A stretch of 64,000 nt of DNA from Cytidiella melzeri (lineage: Eukaryota > Basidiomycota > Agaricomycetes > Polyporales > Irpicaceae), in NCBI GenBank assembly GCA_022592445.1, contig JABYQR010000222.1, positions 1 to 64,000 of the forward strand. Reading direction: 5' to 3'. The translations under genes were made by a program, and so were the position numbers. Under the pieces are notes generated by a model. The model did not search any database, was not told where the DNA came from, and was given only the letters and a program-made list of their open reading frames with translations. Shown here in pieces: positions 31,385-41,169 of the stretch (the first letter of the stretch is position 1; the number at the start of each line of letters is the position of its first letter).

Positions 31385-31789
31385 ATTTACATAAGGAATA
31401 TATACAGACTTAATGAACTTGCAGGCATGTGTAAAGCTACCTGATAGTAGTTTGTATACTCGAAAACAATACCGCCGAGGTAATGGTCATATGTGAGTTT
31501 CGTAAATCTGTGGGGGAGGGCGGCTGGTGAGACGACAGTTAACCATGCAGCTCGATCACTAGTACGCGATACGCACTGGTTCATTATTTGCCAGAATTCT
31601 TGCCAAGGATTGATGAGTGTACACGCCATGGCTGGGCCTTGGCAGTTTCGACTGATAATCAAAGAGGAGCTCGTCGAGCACACCGCACATTATCAGGGTA
31701 ATCTGCGTACCTGTTGTTGTAGGTGCGGCGATCGTAACGCAGGAGAGTGCCGAGACGATGACCGTGCTGAGAAGAATATGGCAACGCAT
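31385..31789 (-). CDS. candidate small secreted protein
   Basis: The Met at 31789 opens a clear signal-like sequence MRCHILLSTVIVSALSCVTI ending AAPTTT. A donor GTACGC and an acceptor ATTATCAG would remove about 61 nt. The downstream sequence (MACTLINPWQEFWQIMNQCV, YDHYLGGIVFEYTNYYQ, stop near 31385) looks like a secreted-protein body, but it is one base out of phase with the signal-peptide frame. It is therefore either a frameshifted gene or my splice site is wrong. Function unknown. Confidence 0.35.
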
Positions 31790-32823
31790 TGCAGTGGTCT
31801 GGAAGAGGTGAGCTGTGGGTGATGTTAGCTTCCCATCCGCTCGCCGCCACTTTTATATAACAAACACTGATGCGTGTTGTCCATTCAGCTGCGACATTTG
31901 CCGAGATTGTCATCGTGCAAGGCACAAGCCTATCCTGATGCCTGGGCACGACGGCGTAGTGCTCCGAGCAACGCATTGTACTGGTGGGACCGCGTACCAT
32001 TTGGTGCCATTGATAATGAAGTCGACGATGTCTCAGGCGCACGGATTAAGCTGCCATGTTGGTGATGGGTAGGCGGTGAACTTGAGAAAGTCCGTCAAGA
32101 GTTGATGAATTTCTAGGTTCGTTGCCACAGCGTGCTTGGCTGACAGACAGAGGTCAATGGATCTCCTCGACGTTTACGATAGGCAGTACGTGCTGGGTGT
32201 CCCTGTTCCGACCAAATTGAAGTAAGATACAGAGTAGAAGGGGAAACGAAAACGTTTCCAACTCCAGCCCATGTATTCCTCAAGATCACTGATTAGGCCT
32301 CATGTTGGAGGTGCGACGTGCTCGCTGCTGCCATCATGTCCATTGGATAGATGTAATAGCTTGACTAGAAGAAACAGAGATGAAAAGTGAGTACGGTGGG
32401 CAGAACATCGATAGCGATAGCCACCTCGTGCTGTGTTCCCAGCCGGCGCACTTGTGTACGTATTGCAATCTAGAAGTCACGCAAAAGCTGGAGCCAGGTG
32501 CAAAGAGAGGATCAAGATGCACGAGCATAACTCGGTGAAGTATCGCAATTGGCCTAACCTCCACGCCTGGACAAGCTTGTTAGCAGCCTCACCTTACACG
32601 TGATCTTTCTCATCTCATGCGGCCATGACTGTAGTTGTCGGTAGGTGGGTCTTTCTAGCAAGTTCAACTTGTTCGTTAAACGAGTTATGCGCGGATTCAA
32701 GTCGGCATGGGCATGGCTACTCTCACGCCATTGGCTCGGTAGTTCCCGAAGTCAGCAAAGCTGACTAGGCGCCTGCCAACCTCTTCTTCCAACCTCTACC
32801 TCCAGCAGCTCTGCTCAGCCAAC
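31790..32823. other. intergenic, nothing recognised
   Basis: About 1 kb upstream of both the secreted-protein candidate and mago nashi. No coding or repeat structure supported. Confidence 0.45.
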
Positions 32824-33599
32824 ATGACCTCGTACGAGAATGACCCATTTTACCTGAGGTATGAAGACATTGCTTCGGCGTGTGCAGTATCTGCTCACGC
32901 CGCCATCGCTTAGATACTAGTGAGTATCTTTGGACTGTATTATCCGCGTCCATCTTTCTGAAAGCGTGGCGTAGCACCGGCCATTCAGGCAAGCACGGGC
33001 ACGAGTTCCTCGAGTTCGAGTACTCGCATGGACGCTTGCGTTACGCCAACAACTCAAACTATAGGAATGACAGTCTCATTCGTAAAGAGAGTGAGTAATC
33101 ATGCTTGTAAACGCAACCGCGTGCTGTGCATGACGCGTGCTGCAGTGTGGGTTGGGCCTCTGGTCGTGAAGGAGTTGAAAAGGATTGTGGAATCCAGCGA
33201 GATCACGAAGTATGTCATATTTCTGCTGTCAACGCGGGCTTCGTCTGACTATGCCCTATAGGGAAGACGACACGAACTGGCCCAAGAAGAACATCGTTGG
33301 AAAGCAGGAGTTGGAGATTCGTGTCGGCAATGATCACATCGCGTTTGAGGTGCATAGAATACTGCATAAAGCTACCGGAAAGATGCTGATAGTCCGTTCC
33401 AGACAGCAAAAATTGGCTCCCTTGTCGACATCCAAGACAGCGAGGATCCTGAAGGCCTTCGTGTGTTCTACTATCTCGTGCAGGATTTGAAGGTCATTAA
33501 TTCTGTTATGAGAAGCTCACGTTAGCAATACTAACATACTTTCTCCAGTGCTTGATCTTCTCGTTGATTTCTCTGCACTTCAAGATTAAGCCAATCTAA
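32824..33599 (+). CDS. mago: Mago nashi, exon-junction-complex core protein
   Basis: Seven exons: 32824-32858, 32914-32919, 32975-33090, 33146-33209, 33262-33349, 33403-33492, 33549-33599; 450 nt, 149 aa, the usual family length. Conserved blocks are unmistakable: [65 protein letters not shown] and [12 protein letters not shown]. Mago pairs with Y14/RBM8 to lock eIF4A3 on spliced mRNA in the nucleus. Exon 2 is only 6 nt (ATACTA) between two 55-nt introns; skipping it would replace the invariant RYY by a single Ser. A good branch site (ACTAACATACT) precedes the last acceptor. Confidence 0.97.
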
Positions 33600-33814
33600 A
33601 AGATGGTCCTATTGTAACATCGTGCTGCTACTGCTACGCCTGACATTTGCTCTGCTGTGTCTCACAATGAATATAACACGCTGCATGGAAGTCAGCTAGC
33701 CCATATCCCTCAGTCCATTCAATAGTAAAGTCCGATTATCTTGACCTACGAGTGTGCAACCCTGACAAGCAGATGCAATGAGTGTACGGTAACACCTAGT
33801 TTTTCTGAAATGAC
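33600..33814. other. convergent 3' spacer
   Basis: Short spacer between mago and the first secreted paralog, which is on the opposite strand. No feature seen. Confidence 0.5.
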
Positions 33815-34739
33815 TTACCCAACTTGCCAGGAACCGTCGGATGGAGTACAATACCCCGCAGAGTTGACCGGCTGCACTGGAGGGAAACATGCGGATCCTG
33901 CGCCTTGCGCCTCCTGGGACTATGAAATGTCACGACAATGCTCAGCCCCGGTGAGTTGGTCCATTTAAGATGTTAAGCTTACCAACGCGCTCCAACAGAA
34001 CGTCACGGTTTCGTTGCTGAAGTTCTCGAAGAACACACGGCAAGTTCCAAAGGTGAGCTGATGAATGTTGTTGGACGGGATATCAAATGTCGGCGCTGAA
34101 AATCCAGTGATGGTCACTCAGATTATTCACTACGGGAGTGACTCGTACGATACCCACCAATGGATCCGCTGGTAATGTTCAGAGCGTCGTAAATCTGCTG
34201 GCAATCTTCAGAGATTGGAGGAAGGTCTCCAAGGGACCCGCACGAGTTGGTGCCTAGATTACATTCAGCCAGCATATCCGTCTCTTTCTTCAATGGAAAC
34301 TTACAGGCGACATCGCACACGTTGACGGTGGTGGGCGTTGGGCTGGCACTCGCACTCGTACTTGTGCTGGTACTTGCGATCGTCTTGGTTGGTCTAGGCT
34401 TAATCGGAGGTAATGGGAATGGGAAGATGGGCCACGGAAAAATGGGGATAGGAATGATTATTCCTCCGATGCGCAAATCCACCGCGAACGAAGTACTAGC
34501 TGGGGCACAGTCGAACGTCGCGAACTCGATGTCAATCCCGTTCAAGTTCAACGTTGTATTTGACACTACCGTGCCGCTAGCACAGACGGACTCTGCATCG
34601 GCGACGTCGCGATCTGTGCGAGTGTGTTGGTGAGTACGAAGAGGGCGTGCTAGGCAGATTGCGGTTACTGACTGGTGTACAAGGCGTTGCTTGTCGAAAC
34701 GACGGCCGCCAGAGCAAAGAGTTGGAGAACGGCTTTCAT
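33815..34739 (-). CDS. secreted two-domain protein A (Y3-like glycan-binding candidate)
   Basis: Exons 34739-34673, 34613-34305, 34253-34158, 34095-33983, 33919-33815; 690 nt, 229 aa. Signal peptide MKAVLQLFALAAVVSTSNAL, then a small module with two Cys (ESVCASGTVV..FATFDC), a Pro-rich stretch (IPIPIFPWPIFPFPLPP) and Ser/Thr linker, then the conserved C-terminal domain: VNVCDVC, GDLPPISEDCQQIYDAL, PTFDIPSNN, LTFGTCRVFFENFS, FCW, ACFPPVQPVNSAGYC. All cysteines fit disulfides in a secreted protein. The C-terminal pattern recalls the glycan-binding Y3-like domain described from mushrooms; that assignment is from memory and unverified. The intron at 34254-34304 is missing from paralog B. First of three tandem paralogs. 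Confidence 0.85.
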
Positions 34740-35876
34740 GACTTGGAAAACGAGGTGCGCTATACCTTGACAAACCGGTCTTTGCGAGGGCCTGCTGACT
34801 TTTGATATAGTAGATCTCCTTTATACCAAACCTGCGCATACGATGAACATGTCTTACACGCCAATGCGACAGTTCAATACGCTGATTTGTTCACCGCCAC
34901 TGCCGTATTTTGCATGCAAACAATGTCAGATACCTGATAGAACGTCTAGGCACGGATCCAAAGGACTCTTCCCTACCTTCTGGTGACTAAAGTTGGCGGT
35001 ATGTCAGGGGGAAAAACAACGTGAATAGCAGGTTTCTGACTCACAACAACTGGTGGCGAAGGCATATGTCCATCAAACATTCATTCACCACGCTCGGCAC
35101 GCTCACATGGCAAGAACAACGGTCACTGCGGCGATAGAAGACGCATTTCGTGTGAGCGGAACTGTCGGAATCGCTGACAGGTCAGGGGGCGATCCGCGAA
35201 GACGTCGAGCACATTATGGCAGTAGGCGGCAGTCTGTCGTTCTGTCCGAGGCTGGATCGTCCTCCCATTTATTTTCCGACATCGGGTGCTACGTGGCCTC
35301 GACATTCGCGAGAGACAAGTATACAAGGCCAAGTCTGATGGTGCAGCGATGCATGGAAAGACAGATGAATGCGGGAAACATACGATTTTTCCATCTGCCA
35401 TGCAGGAGGGATTCGCCGGGCGTGCTTTTGAAGGGTTTTGCTGATGTTTTATCCTCCATGACCGTCGGCTGATTGAACCACGGGCCTCTTACAGCGACAA
35501 AAACGCCACAAATGGCAGCGGCTGAGGAACGAGTTGTGTGTACCTGGATAGACAGCTGAAAGGTTTCAAAGGTCGTCGGCCGCCTGAGTACGTGCTGGTG
35601 TTCATCTTTCTGCACGAGATGTCACTCGGCCTCAGCTTCCTTAGCCTCCCAACACGTGACAAGGGCTACATATGGTGGCTGTGCCGGGATTATCGGACTA
35701 AGCCACGTCTGCTGCCGAGTATGTATTCTCGTTCAATTACAGTTCACACAGAAAAACCCATAATATTTCCCAAGGATATAGACCAACAAACAACGAGTGC
35801 TGCTGTTTAGGAATGGCCAACGCTGGCAGGAATAGATCGTGTTGAGTGTGCATCCCGTATCGTCAATTGTGCATAC
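34740..35876. other. spacer between secreted paralogs A and B
   Basis: 1.1 kb holding the promoter of A. A plus-strand open frame at 35053-35472 and minus-strand frames nearby show no signal peptide, cysteine pattern or splice sites like the neighbouring paralogs. No gene supported. Confidence 0.45.
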
Positions 35877-36653
35877 TTACCCAATTTGCCAGGTTGTGTC
35901 CGCAGCATTGCAGAGCCCAAGAGACTGAACTGGCTGTGTCGGCGGGAAGCACAGAGTACCGGCTGCCGAAGCTTGTTGGGACTAGACCTCACGTAAGGAC
36001 GAATCTACCATGCGTCGCGTTCCGCACTCACCAACGAAGTCCAGCACGAGGTGATCGTCTTTGTCGAAAAGTTGTTGAAAAAGACGCGGCAGGTGCCAAA
36101 CGTCAGCTGCTGAGTGCCGCTGGCCGGAACGTCAAAGGTCGGTGCTTGATGCGTACTTGGGTGAGTCGAATACGAGCATTCGAGATGTGTAGCGGCTTAC
36201 CGATGGACCCTTGAAGGATCGTTATGGAATTGTAGATTGTCTGACAGTCCTCAGAAATGGGAGGAAGATCGCCGTCGGAGGCGCAGCTGTCACTGCAGAT
36301 TTGTCCACACACGTCCACAGGGGTCGCAGCTGGAGCAGCGGAAGACGAAGTCTTGGTCGACGACGTCTTTGGCGGATCCGGATGAGTGGCGAACAAGCCA
36401 CGCTTCGCCGCAGACTCTGCGCATGTCAGAGTCTCGACCACGACGGCGTTCTCCCCTACCATGACGGTGGAGCTGTTGACGACAAGCGCATTGGCACAAG
36501 CGATACTTGCAGAATCGCTTCGGGCTGTCATTCAGTTGTATCTTTAGGTGGGAAGTCTGTTGAACAGAATGACGAAAAAGGCTGACCGACATAGAACGCA
36601 GAGCTTGCGGTGGCGAGAGCTGCGAGCGCAAAAAGACGTGAAAATGGAGCCAT
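35877..36653 (-). CDS. secreted two-domain protein B (paralog of A)
   Basis: Exons 36653-36587, 36524-36201, 36144-36032, 35981-35877; 609 nt, 202 aa. Signal peptide MAPFSRLFALAALATASSAF; first module SIACANALVV..VVETLTC; short Ser/Thr/Pro linker (KTSSTKTSSSAAPAATP); C-terminal domain VDVCGQICSDSC, GDLPPISEDCQTIYNSI, PTFDVPASG, LTFGTCRVFFNNFS, SCW, LCFPPTQPVQSLGLC. Intron positions and phases after the signal peptide, after GSI and before the last exon match those of A, and the last exon has the same length (105 nt). It lacks the intron that A and C have inside the cysteine cluster. Extracellular; function unknown, possibly carbohydrate binding. Confidence 0.88.
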
Positions 36654-37195
36654 CGCAAAGCGAGGGCTTTCTCTTTCTTGACGGTAGAGTTCTTCAGTGC
36701 GTTGAACGCTTCGCTTATAACCTACACGCGTTGACACCCACACGGCATGTACAGTGTGAACGCTGATGAACATGTTCCGACAGTCTCGACAGTCTCGACA
36801 CTTCGGGACATTCAGAACTGTGAATGTCACGGAAACTTCAATTTTGTATCAGAAATATAAATGATGCCGGTAGGGCCTAGAGTTTCTTTGTGCTTCCCAC
36901 GGACGTGTAGAGAATAAATACTCTAGCCTTTGCGGTACAACATGGACGGTCGGAACAGACAGCAGGTTGCCATTGTGTGACCACAGAACAGCTGTTTGAC
37001 ATGAATTGACAAGGACATTTAACAGATGGAGAGACGCTTTACAAAGGGAGGCCTAAGGCCCTTCCATTCTTCGAGATTGATGGACCCTTAACCTTCATAG
37101 CTCTTATATCTCAGTAGTGAGCGATCTCAAGAGTGCGCAATCCTATTGAACACACGAGTAAGGCTCAAAACGAGATGCATAAGGCACAACCAAGC
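36654..37195. other. spacer between secreted paralogs B and C
   Basis: Contains the upstream region of B; no gene or repeat recognised. Confidence 0.5.
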
Positions 37196-38295
37196 TCACC
37201 CAACTGCCCAAGTACCACTATTAGCAGTGCACAACCCGAGAGATTGGACCGGTTGAGTAGGCGGGAAGCAGAGCGTCCCAGCAGCTGAAGCAGTGTCGGC
37301 CTGTTCCACGCGAAACTCCTGTCAGGTACGGCAGACTAAGCAGGAGATGGCTACCATGCGTACCAAGGCAGCCCAACAGAACGTTTCAGTCTGGAAAGTG
37401 CTCAGATTCTCAAAGAATACGCGGCAAGTTCCGAACGTAAGCTGTTGGATGGAGTTGGGAGGTACGTCGAATGTGGGGGCTGGCATAAACCAAGGTTCAG
37501 TCCACTAATTTCATCCATCAAGCCACTGTGAACGATTACCAATAGAGCCACCTAAAATAGTGATAGAGTCGAAAATTGTAGCACAATCCTCTGAAATGGG
37601 AGGCAGGTCTCCAAGCGTCCCACAGGTGTTGGAGCCTTTCACGCGAATTTAGTATCAACGACGGCTGTGTAGCATAAAAGAAGACTGACAGAGTTGACTG
37701 CACACATTGATGGCTGGAGGCGGAGTTGGCACAGCAGGTGGAACAGAGGTTACTGGAGCAGTTGGTGGTGGTGGGCTGGCAGTAGTCTTTGCAGTCGTAG
37801 ACTGAAAAACATCAGTAAAGATGACGGTTTGGGATAGATCACCAACTACTTACTGATGGCATACACTGAGAGAAATATGGGTTCCACGCTTCACAAAAGA
37901 AACCTGAAACGCAAGTAGAAGAGCCGGTGAATCCAATGCCACCACCTAAGCAAGGCGGGTGCAATGATTTAGTCCGGTTTGAAGATGATTGATTATAACA
38001 AGCACCTACACTGCGCGTACGCCTGAGCAATCCCTGAGAGCTGGAACGTATCGGCATGGACAGAGCCGCCACATGAGAGACTCTCGAAACGGATGACATT
38101 TTCTCCTAGTGCCACATCAGTCGCAGAGAGGGAGACAGGATTCGAGCACGAATAGTTCTCGTTATGAACTGCGAGCGCGTCGTCAATGCTAGGAACATAT
38201 GAAGGACAATATGTGGACGTACATCGAATAGCTGTGGTTTTTATGACGGCACAGAAAAGAGGTGCTAGCGCGCAGAGAGAGGTGAAAGGTTTCAT
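37196..38295 (-). CDS. secreted protein C with CBM1 cellulose-binding module (paralog of A and B)
   Basis: Exons 38295-38010, 37945-37854, 37801-37690, 37635-37540, 37479-37364, 37318-37196; 825 nt, 274 aa. Hydrophobic leader MKPFTSLCALAPLFCAVI, first module (NYSCSNPVSL..FESLSC), then exon 2 encoding a fungal CBM1: CGGIGFTGSSTC followed by FFCEAWNPYFSQC, with the first Cys codon completed at the splice site. A Pro/Thr/Val linker follows, then the shared domain: INVCSQLC, GDLPPISEDCATIFDSI, PTFDVPPNS, LTFGTCRVFFENLS, FCW, LCFPPTQPVQSLGLC. The CBM1 should tether the protein to crystalline cellulose or chitin-like surfaces. A and B lack this exon, so it was gained in C or lost in the others. Confidence 0.88.
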
Positions 38296-38590
38296 GACTG
38301 ACTGCACTAGGGGGAGTCTTCACAGTGTGCACGGCTTTCCAGTAAACAGGTGCTGCCTTTTATGCTCCCTTGAACCATGACGCCAAGTAAAGCAATGATC
38401 TTTGGCACTATCCTTCGTTTGACACAAAGAAAAGCCCTTCGCTAGATCGACAGTAGATCGACATCCTCGTTTGCGGTTTATCGCATTGAGTTGCTCCGAG
38501 TCGTAGTCGGTGTTAGAGCCGTATTGACGTCGAAACATGTGTGAGTGATATGTCGCCCCGTCTTGTCCAACCTACCAGAACAGGTCCGGG

Positions 38591-38830
38591 TTACTCTGGA
38601 CCTGATGATCGGGAAGATTTGACGACAGCACGGGTTGGGGCGTGTCCTACCCATTCAACCCGAACATGAGCTTGGATACAGTGTACGTTTTTGCCAATGC
38701 AATGGGTGCGTACCGTTACATCGAGGCGTCCGAGAACAACCCATAACGGAACAGGTCTGTCAGAAGGCAGCAGCTTCCACATACTAGCATTGAGTGTGTA
38801 TACATAAGCAGATTGTTTGATGTTATTCAC
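38591..38830 (-). pseudogene. possible SDR C-terminal remnant
   Basis: The minus-strand frame includes SDRPVPLWVVLGRLDVTVRT, which parallels SGRPMPLWLVLGTDAEQGLR near the end of the SDR at 20953-22105. Nothing else of an SDR is visible around it. It is probably a relic of a duplicated dehydrogenase; short length keeps confidence low. Confidence 0.3.
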
Positions 38831-39312
38831 TCACTCACGAAGACAGGTATGCTCTTCGGGATGCTCTCTCATACTATATTGTCGAGAAATACCGATGTTG
38901 AACTGCTTTCGTGAGCACTGAATAATATTCAGCGCTCTCCCAGTTGACCATACCCATACCCAGCTACGCCCGCGGTCTAGCCAAGGATTTCAATTGACTA
39001 TGCCTCCAATCCCATGCTGCGCAGATTATGAGAAGGGAGTAAAGTGACCGTCCTGATCCGTGAATCTAGCGAAAATGGCATACCCCTCCCGATTCACCAA
39101 AGTGCAGTTCGTAGACGTCAGGCGATTTTGGGAGGATACTTGTCGCGGGCCCCCCGACGCATTTGATAAACACCGAGATGATTCAACCAGCCACAAGTAT
39201 GCACCGACTGCCAGCGCCGATATCGGGGAAGTATGATATTAGATAATGCGAAGGGACATACTTAGCCCTCCATTGAAATGAATTGCAGAGTTTCCATACA
39301 TGTAGCGTTTCG
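38831..39312. other. intergenic, nothing recognised
   Basis: 3' flank of the p24 gene. No supported feature. Confidence 0.45.
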
Positions 39313-40269
39313 TTACACCTTGTATCTCCTACCAGTCTTCGTAAAGAATGTGGTTAGGATGTGTACTTGTGCTCTGCATAAGTGTCTCAGCATAGGTGCC
39401 CAGACAAATCAACAAGTAAGGGAGATGCGTACACTGCCATGCCAACTATGCCCAGAGATTCGAGTACTGCGTACCAGAACAGTCGGCTGCCAAGAGGATG
39501 GACCATAAACAGCTGTTATCAATGACACGATGCAGTCGACGTACTTTAGAGTGGATTTTACGGTATCAAACCCTCGATTTTCTCTCGTATGGAAGCTGCG
39601 CGTTTCTAGTCAGAATTTTCTTGCGAAACACGCGGTAAAACAATTGTGTGGCCAACTCACTACTTCTGCGTCCTCTTGATGTTCAGCATATACCCATTCA
39701 ACCTGAAGATGCTCTCCTCCAACGCGCTCGTGTGATCCGCAAGCTGCGCCTGCTTTGCTGGCGGGTCTCTTCTCGGCTCGCTCTCCACCATAATGTCGAA
39801 GTCAATTAACTTTTCCGTCAAAGTTGACATATCATTCTCAAAACAGAAGGAGTATTCGCCAACGACATTGGCAGTGAGGACGTAATCCCCCTGGCGCTCG
39901 CGTTGACCATCTAGGAGTACTCTTGAGTTGGGGTCGAGAACTTCGTAATCTATATCGAAGGACCCGCCGGATTGAACCTATGTATCAAATGGATTGACTC
40001 TGCCATTTCGAAAGTATAATCTATTCCGACGTACAGCGAAATAAAACTACGGAGATCATGACGCGTATAAGCACAGTAGATTGCACCTCACATATGAGTA
40101 CCAAACTCACCCCGAGCTTCTCCCCAGCCTTGTCCACATCAGCGTAGAAGCACAACCTTTCATTTGCGGCAATGGCGGTCGTGAGCGCGGTGGCTCTAAC
40201 GACTACCAGAGTCTTGAACAAGAATATGCACGAGAGGGTGAGTGCGTATAGTGATCGACTCGATAACAT
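39313..40269 (-). CDS. p24/emp24-gp25L family cargo receptor (Erp-type)
   Basis: Five exons: 40269-40111, 39977-39661, 39595-39545, 39486-39433, 39373-39313; 642 nt, 213 aa, the usual p24 size. Signal peptide (ALTLSCIFLFKTLVVVRATA), GOLD domain beginning ANERLCFYADVDKAGEKLG with paired Cys (CFYAD and YSFCFEND), luminal coiled-coil (LADHTSALEESIFRLNGYML), then FHTRENRGFDTVKS and a single C-terminal membrane segment (FWYAVLESLGIVGMA) with a cytosolic tail ILTTFFTKTGRRYKV. The FF pair and basic tail bind COPII and COPI. Role: cargo selection in ER-Golgi vesicles. Splice choice of the last two introns was fixed by the conserved membrane segment and tail. Confidence 0.92.
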
Positions 40270-41169
40270 CGTGGGACGAGGTTGAGCTGACGTGGATATA
40301 CGCTCGTCGTAGGCGTGTCGTCGTTGGTGGTCAAGATTGTCAGACGCTCGGACTGGCATCCGTGGCGTGGATGGGGGTTGCCGGAGAGCTTCCCACAAGC
40401 TCGAGTCTCTGGTTTCACGACTTCAAATGTGCTGCAAGGTCCTTACATCTTGTAGGTGAGGTATATGTTGCATTTCTGCCAGCTTACCACGATGCCTCCA
40501 ACGCTGAGCACGTACTCATGAGACCAAAATTCACCAAATGGAAAACACCCGCGCAGTTCAGAGCGGTCTCTCAAGTTATGCCTGCTGTCAGAATATATAT
40601 GTACGCTACCTTGTCCTCAATTTACACCTGACTATTTTTTGTCCTCAGAAATTGAGAGCATCTATTGCAAAACTAACGCACCCTTTTAGCACGGACACTC
40701 GAAGCTAAGACATTCTGGATAGGTCGTGCAGATATATGCAAGTATGGTGCCGTTCAGTGTAACACCACTAGACTTGAGATGGTCTATAGGAGCAAGTGAG
40801 TATCACCCGTGCCAGTGGAGGCGAGCTCTCGTGCATGGATGCATGATGAGTTCAAGGGACGCGCACTGAACCTGGTGGAATAGTCTGCAGGCAATCTTCC
40901 ATCGACAACCAATATCCGGCGACCCTCTGGTGACCATTGCTACCGCGTATCTCGCTTAAAATGTCTCTTGGTCAATTCAAATGCCGTCCAAGACGCCATC
41001 TCGTAAACCCGCCCTATTCAATCCCTCACGCGAAGCAAAAAAAGGCTCTTTTGCCGTTTTCCAAGTGCGCGTACCTTGTGGCGAAGGCTATAAGTATGTT
41101 GCAATGGTTCGCCTCTCGTAGCACCCACCGTTTCTTCTGTCCATCTTGGTCTAACCAGCCGCGGTCACA
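40270..41169. other. divergent promoter region
   Basis: Upstream region shared by the p24 and MFS genes. Small open frames only. Confidence 0.45.

Noticed and set aside
38180..38230. A 34-nt intron after the leader of secreted protein C
   Set aside because: GT and AG are present but the size is below the range of all other introns here and removal breaks the frame.
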